A stretch of DNA of 64,000 bases, taken from contig NZ_SWDB01000005.1 of NCBI RefSeq assembly GCF_005116735.1, positions 1 through 64,000 on the forward strand, read 5' to 3'. Of this stretch, positions 27,697 through 37,920 are shown one piece after another; the stretch's first letter is position 1; each line of letters begins with the position of its first letter. The notes under the pieces are model-generated. The model had not been told where the DNA came from, did not search any database, and saw only the letters and a program-made list of their open reading frames with translations. Source of the DNA: Thalassotalea mangrovi. GTDB taxonomy: Bacteria; Pseudomonadota; Gammaproteobacteria; Enterobacterales; Alteromonadaceae. The position numbers and the translations under genes were made by a program.

Positions 27697-28191
27697 AGCG
27701 CATTCCAATCTTGGAGCGCCATGGCAACACAGCCGTAGACGCACTGATATAAAGAATTGCTATCCATGAGTCTAACTGATGATTGGTAACGATGATCCTG
27801 CTTATCGTAATCACATTCCGTACATTGAAATTTTAGACCACAATCAATCAGAGGGACAAAATATAAGTGGTGAAAATTGGCCTGATTTATACCAAACACA
27901 TTAAATTATCGCTCACTCAGTGATAATTTAAAGGCGTTTAGGCAAGGCTTTGATTGCAGAGAATGGTCGTTCCGTTGTCAAAATCAGCCAAAGTCAGTAA
28001 CGCCGTATAAAAGCCTTTAAAACTCACCCTTTGGGAGTTTATCAGAGGCCCATTTACGGCCCTATATTTCATTAATATAGGATGACTATATCAATGAAAT
28101 CTATGTTGTAACTGAACCTCTGCCCAAACTCTGAGCTGTGCACAAACTCAATGTGATTGGTATTAAGTTTCAGGCCAGGTGCTTTGATAGA
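27697..28191. other. Intergenic region with MITE copy D
   Basis: A 192-bp promoter-side stretch upstream of the sulfotransferase pair, then MITE copy D (27890-28162), then the end of folA. A frame on the minus strand at 27639-27899 has no recognisable domain. Confidence 0.5.
27890..28162 (+). mobile_element. MITE copy D (273 bp)
   Basis: Starts TACCAAACACATTAA and ends TCAATGTGATTGGTA, flanked by TTA on both sides (27887-27889 and 28163-28165). Relative to copy A it carries about 10 extra bases (CCAAAGTCAG, partly duplicating the adjacent AAATCAG/GTCAG) near 27987. Same orientation as A. It lies downstream of folA. Confidence 0.85.
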
Positions 28192-28683
28192 TTACGCGCG
28201 CTGGTAAACTTTAAAGCAGTAATTATGAGGGTTATCGGAATCTGCCTGATGTGCATCTTCAAGTACGCATTGCCAATTGCCGTCACTCAGATAATCGGGA
28301 AAAAAGGTATCTCCGTCGGTAGCAAGGTCAATCTCGGTAACATAAAGGCGATCAGCGAACGGTAGGCAGTGTTCGTATATACTACCACCGCCAATAACCA
28401 TAATCTCTTCGCTCACTTCTGCGGATTTGAGCGCCGCTTCAATACTGCTGACCACCTCAATGCCGTCAGCCTGATAGCTGGGATCCCGGGAAATTACGAT
28501 ATTACGACGACCAGGGAGTGGAAAACCAATGGATTCAAAGGTTTTTCGGCCCATCACCACGGGTTTTTTTAATGTGGTTTGTTTGAAGTATTTCAGGTCC
28601 GCTGGCATATGCCAGGGCATTTGATTGTCTTTACCTATCACACGTTTTTTTGCGTGGGCAACAATCATTGATAAAACAGGCAT
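28192..28683 (-). CDS. folA: Dihydrofolate reductase
   Basis: A reductase of 163 residues making tetrahydrofolate with NADPH; the target of trimethoprim. Conserved elements: MPWHMPADLKYFKQTT (with the catalytic Asp), VVMGRKTFESIGFPLPGR, and the NADPH loop MVIGGGSIYEHCLP. It ends HNYCFKVYQRA. The ATG at 28683 (MPVLSMIVAHAKK) gives normal family length; a longer in-frame start at 28734 adds an unmatched 17 residues. The gene is monocistronic. Confidence 0.95.
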   Translation of the reverse strand: MPVLSMIVAHAKKRVIGKDNQMPWHMPADLKYFKQTTLKKPVVMGRKTFESIGFPLPGRRNIVISRDPSYQADGIEVVSSIEAALKSAEVSEEIMVIGGGSIYEHCLPFADRLYVTEIDLATDGDTFFPDYLSDGNWQCVLEDAHQADSDNPHNYCFKVYQRA

Positions 28684-28778
28684 GGGTTTACGCTTTGCTT
28701 GGTTGATATTAAAACGGAACCACAATTGTGTCATGAATTGCTGAGCACAGCAATGACACCAGTGGAGTTGCTAAAAGT

Positions 28779-28806
28779 AAAAAACTCCGCAAAGCGGAGT
28801 TTTTTC
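28779..28806 (-). terminator. Terminator after obgE
   Basis: AAAACTCCGC (28781-28790) and GCGGAGTTTT (28794-28803) form a 10-bp stem with a 3-nt loop. On the minus strand it is followed by T residues, placing it at the end of obgE. Confidence 0.88.
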
Positions 28807-28827
28807 GGGCAAACCGTGAGTTGTTGC

Positions 28828-30009
<1,182 letters not shown>

Positions 30010-30017
30010 TTAATGTT

Positions 30018-30080
30018 TAGAAACTAGAAACTAGAAACTAGAAACTAGAAACTAGAAACTAGAAACTAGAAACTAGAAAC
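30018..30080 (+). repeat. Nine tandem TAGAAAC heptamers
   Basis: Nine perfect uninterrupted 7-bp units, 63 bp in total, with a partial tenth (TAG). They begin 30 bp upstream of the obgE start codon (minus strand) and read GTTTCTA in the obgE direction. Perfect short tandem repeats are prone to slippage, so the copy number may vary between strains. Confidence 0.97.
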
Positions 30081-30152
30081 TAGCTCTACATCTAGTAAAA
30101 AGACTTAGCTTTCAATTTCACGTCTCTTTATTCTAGACTCTCGATTCTTAAA

Positions 30153-30240
30153 ATACCCGTACCGCGTCCTGCTCTGTGGGCATACATACATTTACTTCAA
30201 TATACCCGTACCGCATCCTGTTCTCCGGGCATATATACAT
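30153..30240 (+). repeat. Imperfect 39-bp direct duplication
   Basis: Two copies beginning ATACCCGTACCGC, at 30153-30191 and 30202-30240, differ at about six positions and are separated by 10 bp. Each includes TACCCG and CGGGCAT/GTGGGCAT arms that may pair. Confidence 0.85.
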
Positions 30241-30249
30241 CCGTGTACA

Positions 30250-30278
30250 AAAAAAAACCTCGCAGAGCGAGGTTTTTT
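30250..30278 (-). terminator. Terminator after rpmA
   Basis: CCTCGC (30258-30263) pairs with GCGAGG (30267-30272) around a 3-nt loop, and the minus strand then has a run of nine T. A strong Rho-independent terminator directly after rpmA. Confidence 0.9.
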
Positions 30279-30297
30279 ACGAACTTAGTTCGGGTAA

Positions 30298-30555
30298 TTA
30301 CTCAGCAACGATGCTTACGTATTTACGGTTTTGAGGACCTTTCACTTCGAATTGTACTTTACCGTCGGTTAAAGCAAATAGAGTGTGGTCTTTACCAATA
30401 CCCATGTTAGTACCAGCGTGGAACTTAGTACCACGTTGACGAACGATAATGTTACCCGCAAGAACTGACTCACCACCAAAGCGCTTAACACCTAAGCGTT
30501 TGCTTTCTGAATCACGACCGTTACGAGTACTACCAGCTGCCTTCTTATGTGCCAT
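30298..30555 (-). CDS. rpmA: Ribosomal protein bL27
   Basis: A protein of 85 residues starting [28 protein letters not shown] with the conserved [27 protein letters not shown]. bL27 lies near the peptidyl-transferase centre with its basic N-terminus reaching tRNA. It follows rplU by 15 bp in the same transcript and is closed by a strong terminator. Confidence 0.98.
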   Translation of the reverse strand: MAHKKAAGSTRNGRDSESKRLGVKRFGGESVLAGNIIVRQRGTKFHAGTNMGIGKDHTLFALTDGKVQFEVKGPQNRKYVSIVAE

Positions 30556-30570
30556 CTCAAACGACTCCTA

Positions 30571-30882
30571 TTAACCGTTAATACCAGTAATTTTCACTTC
30601 AGTGAACCACTGACGGTGGCCCATCTGCTTGCGTGAATGCTTACGGCGCTTAAACTTAACAATTTTCACTTTGTCGGCACGGCCCTGGCTGACAACTTCA
30701 GCTGTAACCTTACCACCGTCAACGTAAGGGGCACCTACGTTGATATCGTCGCCATTGGCAACCATTAATACATTATCGAACTCAACTGTCGCACCAACTT
30801 CAAGCTCTAGTTTCTCTAGGCGAATGGTTTGACCTTCACTCACACGGTGCTGTTTACCACCACTTTGGAATACCGCGTACAT
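30571..30882 (-). CDS. rplU: Ribosomal protein bL21
   Basis: A protein of 103 residues starting [25 protein letters not shown] and ending [15 protein letters not shown], with the basic [19 protein letters not shown] segment that binds 23S rRNA. First gene of rplU-rpmA, divergent from ispB, the common proteobacterial order. Confidence 0.98.
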   Translation of the reverse strand: MYAVFQSGGKQHRVSEGQTIRLEKLELEVGATVEFDNVLMVANGDDINVGAPYVDGGKVTAEVVSQGRADKVKIVKFKRRKHSRKQMGHRQWFTEVKITGING

Positions 30883-31185
30883 AGCTACTCCGTAATGCGT
30901 CTCATAAATGGACGCGCAAATTAAAATAATAGGTCGCGGATTCTACGCTAAGATTCTCCGCAGGGCAAGCCCAATTATAAAATTTATGCCAGATTTTTCA
31001 TATTCCTTTTTACCCTTTCCCACATCCCGGTTGCTTGCCGGTGCGGCTATTGACGCGATTCGATTAAGGGTTTGTTAAAATGTAAAATCGTGTAAAATCA
31101 GCATACTTAAATTACGATCATATTTGTGGTCCACTTTTAGCTATTTTTTCAACAACAAGAGCTAACCGGTAATAGCAGCAATTTT
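30883..31185. other. Divergent rplU/ispB promoter region
   Basis: 303 bp without a gene. Toward ispB there is TTGACG (31050-31055) and three TAAAAT hexamers at 31076, 31083 and 31093; the last is a plausible -10. Promoter assignment is tentative. Confidence 0.45.
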
Positions 31186-32157
31186 ATGAAAATCGAACAA
31201 ATTCAATCTCTGGCCGAAACTGACATGAACGCCGTTAATCAGCTGATATTCGAGCAGCTGACTTCAGATGTGGCTTTGATCAATCAGTTGGGCATGTACA
31301 TCGTTAATGCTGGTGGTAAGCGGATGCGACCATTGCTAACCGTACTCGCCGCCAGGGCGATGGGCTATGAGGGCAAAGATCACGTTTGCCTGGCTGCCAT
31401 TATTGAATTTATTCACACTGCGACCTTATTGCATGATGATGTCGTTGATGAATCAGAACTGCGTCGTGGCCGTGAGACCGCCAATGCTTTATTTGGCAAC
31501 AGTGCCAGTGTGCTGGTCGGGGATTTCTTATACACCCGTTCATTTCAGATGATGGTCACATTGCAGAATATGACTGTTATGGAAGTTCTTTCTGATGCCA
31601 CCAATATCGTTGCTGAGGGTGAAGTACTGCAATTAATGAATTGCAATGATGCGGACACCACTGAACAGAGCTATATGCAGGTGATTTATTGTAAGACGGC
31701 GAAGTTGTTCGAAGCAGCAACTCGTCTTGCTGCGGTGATTATGGAGCAGCCTCAAGAGATTGAGCAGGCGATGACGGTTTATGGTCGGCATTTGGGCACA
31801 GCATTCCAGTTAATTGATGATTTGCTCGACTATACCGCTGATGCGCAGGAGATGGGTAAAAATGTTGGTGATGACCTGAGTGAAGGGAAACCAACACTGC
31901 CACTGTTGTATGCCATGCAGCAGGGCAGTGAAGGTGAAAGCAACCGCATTCGTGAGGCCATTGAAACCTGTAACGGTATGGAGCACCTTGACGAAATACT
32001 GGCAATTCTGGAACGAACCGGAGCCCTTGAATACACTTACCAAAAAGCGGTTGAAGAGTCACAAAAAGCGATTGCAGCGTTGTCTGAATTACCTGATAGC
32101 CAATACAAAAATGCCCTGATAGCCCTGGCTAACATTGCTGTAGATCGCACCGCTTAA
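31186..32157 (+). CDS. ispB: Octaprenyl diphosphate synthase
   Basis: A trans-polyprenyl synthase of 323 residues that makes the ubiquinone side chain. First aspartate-rich motif LLHDDVVDES, preceded by GGKRMRP; second motif QLIDDLLDYT. The chain length (C40) is inferred from family and from the conserved position opposite rplU-rpmA. Start ATG 31186 (MKIEQIQSLAETDMNAVNQLI) matches the family. Confidence 0.94.
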   Translation: MKIEQIQSLAETDMNAVNQLIFEQLTSDVALINQLGMYIVNAGGKRMRPLLTVLAARAMGYEGKDHVCLAAIIEFIHTATLLHDDVVDESELRRGRETANALFGNSASVLVGDFLYTRSFQMMVTLQNMTVMEVLSDATNIVAEGEVLQLMNCNDADTTEQSYMQVIYCKTAKLFEAATRLAAVIMEQPQEIEQAMTVYGRHLGTAFQLIDDLLDYTADAQEMGKNVGDDLSEGKPTLPLLYAMQQGSEGESNRIREAIETCNGMEHLDEILAILERTGALEYTYQKAVEESQKAIAALSELPDSQYKNALIALANIAVDRTA

Positions 32158-32161
32158 CGGA

Positions 32162-32908
32162 TTACTGGATCGAGGTTAGAAATCCCTGTAATTGTTGTTG
32201 CACGGCTTCTGTCTGCGAGAGAAGTTGTTCAAGACGATACAGGGTGTGGCTTACACGGTAATTCTGGATTTGAATAAACTGTAACAGCCGCGGATCCGTT
32301 AATTGCTCGGTGGTAATGCCTTGTAAGCGGATATCAAAAAAACGATTGTCGTTATCCGCGACAAAATCTCCGACCTGCCATAGCAGCGATTCCGCGTGCA
32401 TTAACCGTTCGCTGTTGTCGGTAAAACGGATCATCGATTCGATTCTTGGCACTTCAAAATCGTAATAGCGAATTAACGAATGTCTTAACTTCCTGTCACT
32501 AAGCTTTTCCAGTCCTGATGCTTTCAATGCATCATAAGAACCACGATTGTAGTAAAACACATAATTTGCCTGGGCCTGGGTAACTAACTCCGCTAACTTA
32601 TGGTTTGCTATCGTTTCTTTATTGGCGATGATGTTGATCAGGGAGCGACAGGCATCGAAATTGTCGGACAGCCGTGTTTGTAGGAATTTAAAGTATTCCA
32701 TATCGGCGTTGAGTGAAGTGTGAATTTCGGCTAACAGAGTTTGCTCAAACGCTGTGTCTTTGCGTTGCTCATTCCAGACATTAATTTGCAGGGCTATTAG
32801 GATCCCGGCAATGATAAGCACGATTTCACCTAACGCATATTTACAATAGGTGATGAATTTTCCATTATCGAGCAAACGGTGACGTATCTGGCGAAACCAC
32901 AGAAACAT
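32162..32908 (-). CDS. DUF6090-like single-pass membrane protein
   Basis: A protein of 248 residues with an N-terminal basic segment (RQIRHRLLDNGKF), one transmembrane helix (KYALGEIVLIIAGILIALQINVW) followed by NEQRKD, and a mostly helical domain of about 200 residues. The KYALGEIVLIIAGILIALQIN..NE signature is that of DUF6090, a family I associate mainly with Bacteroidota, so horizontal transfer is possible. Function unknown. It sits between ispB and mdh and converges with ispB by 4 bp, an unusual location. Confidence 0.7.
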   Translation of the reverse strand: MFLWFRQIRHRLLDNGKFITYCKYALGEIVLIIAGILIALQINVWNEQRKDTAFEQTLLAEIHTSLNADMEYFKFLQTRLSDNFDACRSLINIIANKETIANHKLAELVTQAQANYVFYYNRGSYDALKASGLEKLSDRKLRHSLIRYYDFEVPRIESMIRFTDNSERLMHAESLLWQVGDFVADNDNRFFDIRLQGITTEQLTDPRLLQFIQIQNYRVSHTLYRLEQLLSQTEAVQQQLQGFLTSIQ

Positions 32909-32959
32909 AGTTCATTTATTATTGTTAACTGGTTTTGATAGTTTAGCCGAGGAAATAGC

Positions 32960-32985
32960 AAAAAGCCGACTGGCGCCGGCTTTTT
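32960..32985 (-). terminator. Terminator after mdh
   Basis: AAAAAGCCG (32960-32968) pairs with CGGCTTTTT (32977-32985) around an 8-nt loop. On the minus strand it ends mdh with a T run; it lies 52 bp upstream of the DUF6090-like start. Confidence 0.85.
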
Positions 32986-33004
32986 AGGGTTTTCGCAATA
33001 GAGG

Positions 33005-33943
33005 TTATTGATTGATGAAATCAACACCTTCCTGAATGTCTTTGTTCAATGTTGCCAGCATGTCGTTCTTCGCTTTTTGCTCGAACGCGCTTAGCTCACC
33101 ATATGGTAAGTATTCTTCAACACCATTCTTACCCAGACGAACTGGTTGCGCGAAGTATTGTGCATCGCCAGTGTTGCCTTCAACGTATGCATAATCGATC
33201 ACGTTTGCTTCACCTTGCAGGCCTTTGATTAATGACATACAGAAACGAGCCGCTGCAGCACCCATAGAAAGTGTTGCAGAACCACCACCCGCTTTCGCAT
33301 TAACCACTTCCGTACCAGCATTCTGGATACGCGGAGTCAGGGCGGCAACCTCCTCATCAGTGAACGCTACGCCTTCAACCTGAGATAAAAGAGGCAGGAT
33401 AGTGGTACCTGAGTGACCACCAATTACTGGAACTTTAGTTGTTGCAACATCAAGACCTTTAAGCTCAGCAACAAATGCTTCTGAACGGATAACGTCTAGG
33501 GTGGTTACACCGAAAACACGGTTTGCTTCATAAGTACCAGCTTTTTTGAATACTTCCGCAACGATTGGCACCGTGCCATTAACCGGGTTAGTAATTACAC
33601 CGACAAGTGCTTTAGGACAATTCTTAACAATACCTTCAGCCAGGGTTTTGATGATACCGGCATTAACCGCGAAAAGATCCGCACGATCCATGCCTGGTTT
33701 GCGAGGCATGCCAGCAGGGATTAATACGACGTCGGAGCCCGCTAAAGCTGAGTCTAAGTCTTCTTTACCGTAACCGTTAACAGAAACCGCCGTAGGGATG
33801 TGTGATAAATCAACTGCAACACCAGGAACCACTGGAGCAACGTCATATAAAGACAATTCTGAACCAGCAGGTAATTGGGTTTTTAATAGTAAAGATAACG
33901 CTTGACCGATACCACCAGCTGCGCCTAAGACAGTAACTTTCAT
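33005..33943 (-). CDS. mdh: Malate dehydrogenase
   Basis: A TCA-cycle NAD-dependent enzyme of 312 residues (E. coli 312). NAD loop [16 protein letters not shown]; substrate Arg81 and Arg87 in [12 protein letters not shown]; Asp150 and Arg153; catalytic His177 in VIGGHSGTT. The gene is divergent from argR as in E. coli and many gammaproteobacteria. Start and length agree with the family. Confidence 0.98.
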   Translation of the reverse strand: MKVTVLGAAGGIGQALSLLLKTQLPAGSELSLYDVAPVVPGVAVDLSHIPTAVSVNGYGKEDLDSALAGSDVVLIPAGMPRKPGMDRADLFAVNAGIIKTLAEGIVKNCPKALVGVITNPVNGTVPIVAEVFKKAGTYEANRVFGVTTLDVIRSEAFVAELKGLDVATTKVPVIGGHSGTTILPLLSQVEGVAFTDEEVAALTPRIQNAGTEVVNAKAGGGSATLSMGAAAARFCMSLIKGLQGEANVIDYAYVEGNTGDAQYFAQPVRLGKNGVEEYLPYGELSAFEQKAKNDMLATLNKDIQEGVDFINQ

Positions 33944-34330
33944 TTAACTTCTCCGAGGTTGTGTAATTACTTAAAATTGTGCTTAACCGATCTTGATCCG
34001 GATTTCCGGACAGGTTCAAGTGTAGTGCAAACTTTGCTGAGTTGAGGCAGGTACTCAGGGATAAAACGAAATCGACGATTCCCCGAGACACATAGGCTAT
34101 CAGCAAATTCGAGTGTGATCGAACCGGATACGACAAAATCAGTCAAATTTTGGGTGCACAAACTCTACCGAATCGTGCCTTAAAATACAATCGATTTATG
34201 GCCGTCAATGGAATTGCTATTGTTACTTGAAAATAGGGCAATTTTATCCGCGGGGAAAAAATGGTAAGCTTGGTGACCAGTACGTTTAAATCTGTATTTT
34301 CACTCTCGTCAGGTAGATAAAATAACGATT
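33944..34330. other. Divergent mdh/argR regulatory region
   Basis: 387 bp with no gene. It should hold the mdh and argR promoters. I looked for ARG boxes (TGAAT-N4-ATTCA type) and found no convincing pair. Confidence 0.5.
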
Positions 34331-34798
34331 ATGTCATTACAACAAAAGCAGGAAGCATTGGTAAATGCTTTTAAAGAGTTATTAAAAGAGGAGCGCTTTG
34401 GTTCACAAGGCGAGATTGTTGAAGCGTTGCGTGGGCAAGGTTTTGACAATATCAGTCAATCCAAAGTTTCTCGTATGCTGAGCAAATTTGGTGCGGTCAG
34501 AACCCGCAATGCGCGACAGGAAATGGTCTATTGTCTACCTGCCGAATTGGGTGTTCCTACGGCCAAAAGCCCTCTGCGTCAACTGGTGCTGGATATTGAA
34601 GCGAATGAAATGATGATTATCGTTCGCACCAGTCCGGGCGCCGCACAACTGATCGCCCGTTTACTGGATTCCTTAGGTAAGGCAGACGGAGTGTTGGGCA
34701 CCATTGCCGGCGATGACACGATTTTTATCGCTCCGACTCAGGTTAGTGAGATCGCAACTACTTTGGAAAAACTGCAGGTGCTTTTCCAGAAAATCTAA
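34331..34798 (+). CDS. argR: Arginine repressor
   Basis: A repressor of 155 residues (E. coli 156). The N-terminal winged helix includes [28 protein letters not shown]; the C-terminal hexamerisation and arginine-binding part contains [18 protein letters not shown] and [14 protein letters not shown]. It represses arginine biosynthesis. Divergent from mdh in the conserved arrangement. Confidence 0.97.
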   Translation: MSLQQKQEALVNAFKELLKEERFGSQGEIVEALRGQGFDNISQSKVSRMLSKFGAVRTRNARQEMVYCLPAELGVPTAKSPLRQLVLDIEANEMMIIVRTSPGAAQLIARLLDSLGKADGVLGTIAGDDTIFIAPTQVSEIATTLEKLQVLFQKI

Positions 34799-34802
34799 CC
34801 AC

Positions 34803-35747
34803 TCAATCACTGGCAGGGGCGAGGTTCTCGATAAAATCTATCGATGGCGCAAAAAATGCCGCGCCGGTCTCCGCCTGAGTATATTTAAGCAGGTGGTCGT
34901 AATTACCATGGCCATCACCTTGGATCATGCTAGTCAGGATTACCTCATAGTTGTCCGGAGTCTGGCAGTATGCGACTGAAAATAATCCCTGCACCTTCAT
35001 ATGGCCGTATGGCATGCTCTGCCGAACCAAGGCGACGGGGTTACCCTGTGCATCTTTAATTCTGGTGCGTTTACTATGCGAGGTGTCAGGTTTGTCTGCC
35101 TCGGGATACTCGATGTCATCTAATTTGCTCTTGCCATATATATCTTCCTGCTGTTTCAGTTCCAACGATTGCCATAACTTCATATTATGTCGGTATCGTT
35201 GAATATGCAGGTAACTGCCATTTGCAAATAGGGGTTGTTGGTCGGATTTCACTAAAGCGACTTCGCGCTTATGTGGTCCACGAGGGTTATCGGAACCTTC
35301 AATAAAACCAGTGAGGTCGCGGCCATCGAGGTATCGAAAGCCTTTTACTTGCTCGATTAATTCAACACTGGAATTAAGCATTTCACAAACCCGGGTGCTG
35401 ACAATATGGTTAACATCGGCGCGGTCACTCCTGACCTCGATGTATAAATCGATATTATTCGATGGAGCAAAACGATCCTCGACCTGCATGGCAGGAAAGG
35501 GGCGCAGGCCTTTAGGTTTGGCATCGGGATAGAATTCATCCCAGTAGGTAGCGCCGATGGCGATAACGGTGCTCAGGTTTGCTTCTGAGAACCTGTTACT
35601 GTACTCGTTAAATATCTCTGGTAGTTTAGCTAAGGTATAGCGCACATAGTCATTCTTATTATCAAGGACATTAAAAAGTAGATAATAACTATGTAAACTC
35701 GGTTCCGCACAGACACCAAACTGCTCTCTTGCCATCGAATATTCCAT
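34803..35747 (-). CDS. Dyp-type heme peroxidase (YfeX-like)
   Basis: A dye-decolorising peroxidase of 314 residues. The GxxDG-type motif appears as FRYLDGRDLTGFIEGSDNPRG; the likely heme-axial His is in DTSHSKRTRI; VRQSMPYG and YFCAYC-like VAYCQTPDN are conserved downstream. No Tat or Sec signal, so cytosolic as in E. coli YfeX. A second start at 35735 (MAREQFG) has a GGA sequence 7-9 nt upstream and may be the real one. It is convergent with argR, with 4 bp between the stops. Confidence 0.88.
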   Translation of the reverse strand: MEYSMAREQFGVCAEPSLHSYYLLFNVLDNKNDYVRYTLAKLPEIFNEYSNRFSEANLSTVIAIGATYWDEFYPDAKPKGLRPFPAMQVEDRFAPSNNIDLYIEVRSDRADVNHIVSTRVCEMLNSSVELIEQVKGFRYLDGRDLTGFIEGSDNPRGPHKREVALVKSDQQPLFANGSYLHIQRYRHNMKLWQSLELKQQEDIYGKSKLDDIEYPEADKPDTSHSKRTRIKDAQGNPVALVRQSMPYGHMKVQGLFSVAYCQTPDNYEVILTSMIQGDGHGNYDHLLKYTQAETGAAFFAPSIDFIENLAPASD

Positions 35748-35810
35748 TACTTATTTTTGGGGACTGCAGATAAGTATATGAGTTTATTGTTAAATGAAAA
35801 AGAGTTATAT

Positions 35811-35824
35811 GTAAGTTGTAAGTT
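35811..35824 (+). repeat. Short GTAAGTT heptamer duplication
   Basis: Two perfect GTAAGTT units, followed by a degenerate AGTAAGG, between the peroxidase and apaH genes. It is short but has the same 7-bp period as the repeats at 30018 and 47204. Confidence 0.6.
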
Positions 35825-35884
35825 AGTAAGGACCCGACATTGAGTAACCACAGACGGTTTGACGCGATTGTCAGGAGTTGGCCG

Positions 35885-36709
35885 TTAATGTCTTGCCGTT
35901 CTTGTCGATGCAACCCGAAAGCGTTTCTTATCTTCCCAGCGCAGTAACGTCATATCACCACCCCAGACACAGCCAGTATCCAACGCGTAAATATTAGGGT
36001 GCGGGCATTCTCCTTCGAGCGTTGCCCAGTGTCCGATGACCCATTCGCTATCGGTTAAACTTTCATCCAAGTCAAACCAGGGTTTCAGACTATTATCCGG
36101 GTTATGCTGTGGGTGCTCTTTATGTGAAAACTCCAGGTCGCCGGTCTCGGTACAGTAGCGCATTCTGGTCAGAGCGTTGACACTGTAGCGGAATTTTTCC
36201 AGCTCAGTTGTTGCCATCTCCCAGTTGCAGGGTTCGTTACCATACATGTTTTGCAGCCAATACTGGCGGTTATTGCCGCGGATACAGGCATGCACAAATT
36301 CTGCCTGAATCAGGGCGGTATCGATATCCCATTGCGGCGCCAGTCCTGCATGAGTCATGTACGCGTTGGCATTGGGAAGTTTGCGCAGTAAGGGTTGTGC
36401 AGCTAACCAGTCGATTAGCTCCGCCGCATCCGGAGCCTCTAATAGCGCGTTGAGGTAATCTTTTGGGTGTGGTGTTTGTAATCCATGCCATATTGCCAAC
36501 AGGTGCAGGTCATGGTTACCTAAAACGGGTTTGGCGCTATTGCCTAACGATTGCAAAAAGCGAAGTGTTTTCAGTGAGTCAGGGCCGCGTGCTACCAGAT
36601 CACCGGTCAGCCATAGTTCGTCGTTACCGGCCTCAAAACCAGCCTGGCTGAGTACTTGTTGTAACTCAACGTAGCATCCCTGCACATCACCAACCAGATA
36701 TATCGCCAT
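35885..36709 (-). CDS. apaH: Diadenosine tetraphosphatase (symmetrical)
   Basis: A metallophosphatase of 274 residues that hydrolyses Ap4A to two ADP and removes Np4 caps from RNA. Motifs: YLVGDVQGCYVEL, LTGDLVARGPDSL, VLGNHDLHLLA, and later THAGLAPQWD and TGCVWGG. Last gene of lptD-surA-pdxA-rsmA-apaG-apaH; it starts 3 bp after the apaG stop. Confidence 0.96.
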   Translation of the reverse strand: MAIYLVGDVQGCYVELQQVLSQAGFEAGNDELWLTGDLVARGPDSLKTLRFLQSLGNSAKPVLGNHDLHLLAIWHGLQTPHPKDYLNALLEAPDAAELIDWLAAQPLLRKLPNANAYMTHAGLAPQWDIDTALIQAEFVHACIRGNNRQYWLQNMYGNEPCNWEMATTELEKFRYSVNALTRMRYCTETGDLEFSHKEHPQHNPDNSLKPWFDLDESLTDSEWVIGHWATLEGECPHPNIYALDTGCVWGGDMTLLRWEDKKRFRVASTRTARH

Positions 36710-36712
36710 CGA

Positions 36713-37105
36713 TTAGTTCAGTATATTGGGCACGGCGAGGCGAAATACTGGAATCTGTACTTTATGCTCTTTACCGTTGAGATCCTGTAACGTGTAAAAG
36801 CCTTCCATGGTGCCAAGCGGTGTTTTGATAATTGAACCACTGGTGTACTGGTAAGACTGGCCTGCGGCGATAACCGGCTTTTGACCGACCACTCCATCAC
36901 CTTCGACCGATACCTTGTTACCATTGGCATCGGTAATTAACCAACTACGAGCCAGTAATTGCAAGGTTTCGGCACTGCGATTTTCTATAGTGATGGTATA
37001 GCTAAACACAAAACGCTCATTATATTGATCAGACTGCTCTTCAATAAAATGGACCTGAGCATTAATGTCTACCTGAGTATTATCCTGACTACTAACGCTA
37101 TTCAT
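36713..37105 (-). CDS. apaG: ApaG-domain protein
   Basis: A protein of 130 residues with a fibronectin-III-like ApaG fold: YNERFVFSYTITIENRSAETLQLLARSWLI (seen in part), VVGQKPVIAAGQSYQYTSG and MEGFYTLQD. Associated with Mg2+/Co2+ phenotypes in Salmonella (CorD). Its molecular role is not settled. It sits 8 bp after rsmA in the conserved operon. Confidence 0.95.
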   Translation of the reverse strand: MNSVSSQDNTQVDINAQVHFIEEQSDQYNERFVFSYTITIENRSAETLQLLARSWLITDANGNKVSVEGDGVVGQKPVIAAGQSYQYTSGSIIKTPLGTMEGFYTLQDLNGKEHKVQIPVFRLAVPNILN

Positions 37106-37113
37106 TTAATTGA

Positions 37114-37920
37114 TCACTCTGCTGAACGATCTGCTAAGTAATTGGCAATGTTTACATAGTCCTTTAGGCTGAGATTTTCCGGGCGTAAGCTGGGCTTAAT
37201 GGCCAAATCTTCTAATTGCTCAGCAGATAGTAAATTACTCAAACTGTTGCGGATTGTTTTTCTTCTTTGATTAAAGGCTTCGGTACATACCCGATTGAGC
37301 CAATTGACATCCTTGGCAGGAACAGGGATTTCCTTATGGGGGATTAACCTGACAATGGCACTGTCTACCTTCGGTGGTGGCTGAAATGCTTCTGGGCCAA
37401 TCTCCATCACAGGCACTACCTGGCAATAGTACTGACACATGATCGATAAGCGACCATAGGCTTTGCTGTCAGGTGCTGCGGCCATTCGGTTAACCACTTC
37501 TTTTTGCAACATGAAGTGCATATCTTTAATTTTATCTTTAAACGACAATAAATGAAAAATTAAAGGTGTGGAAATATTATAGGGCAGATTACCAAAAACG
37601 CGCAGGGGTTGTTCACCGGCCAGCTCAGAGAAATCAAATTTCAGGGCGTCAATCTCATAAATAGTAAGATGCTTGGCAATAAATGGATGATGGCGCAAAC
37701 GATGCGCGAGATCGCGGTCAAGTTCTACCACACTAATGTCGCCGGCTCGCTCGATTACCGGTTCGGTCAATGCGCCGAGTCCAGGGCCTATCTCAATTAA
37801 ATTTTCACCCTCAGTCGGGTCGATCGCATCTACGATTCGGCTGATGACGGCATCATCGTGCAAAAAGTTCTGGCCGAAACGTTTTTTAGCCTGATGGCCT
37901 AAATGGCTTTTGTTACTCAT
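37114..37920 (-). CDS. rsmA: 16S rRNA dimethyladenosine transferase
   Basis: A KsgA/RsmA enzyme of 268 residues, dimethylating A1518 and A1519 of 16S rRNA. SAM motif [14 protein letters not shown]; catalytic NLPYNIS; leading [11 protein letters not shown]. The start overlaps the pdxA stop by 4 bp, so translation is coupled. Confidence 0.97.
   Translation of the reverse strand: MSNKSHLGHQAKKRFGQNFLHDDAVISRIVDAIDPTEGENLIEIGPGLGALTEPVIERAGDISVVELDRDLAHRLRHHPFIAKHLTIYEIDALKFDFSELAGEQPLRVFGNLPYNISTPLIFHLLSFKDKIKDMHFMLQKEVVNRMAAAPDSKAYGRLSIMCQYYCQVVPVMEIGPEAFQPPPKVDSAIVRLIPHKEIPVPAKDVNWLNRVCTEAFNQRRKTIRNSLSNLLSAEQLEDLAIKPSLRPENLSLKDYVNIANYLADRSAE

Noticed and set aside
27639-27899. 86-residue minus-strand frame upstream of the sulfotransferase pair
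   Set aside because: It overlaps the sulfotransferase start in another frame, runs into MITE copy D, and has no recognisable motif.
30018-30080. CRISPR-like array
   Set aside because: Units are 7 bp with no spacers; it is a simple tandem repeat. No CRISPR array or cas gene was seen in the window.
33944-34330. ARG boxes between mdh and argR
   Set aside because: No pair of TGAAT/ATTCA-like half sites with the right spacing was found.
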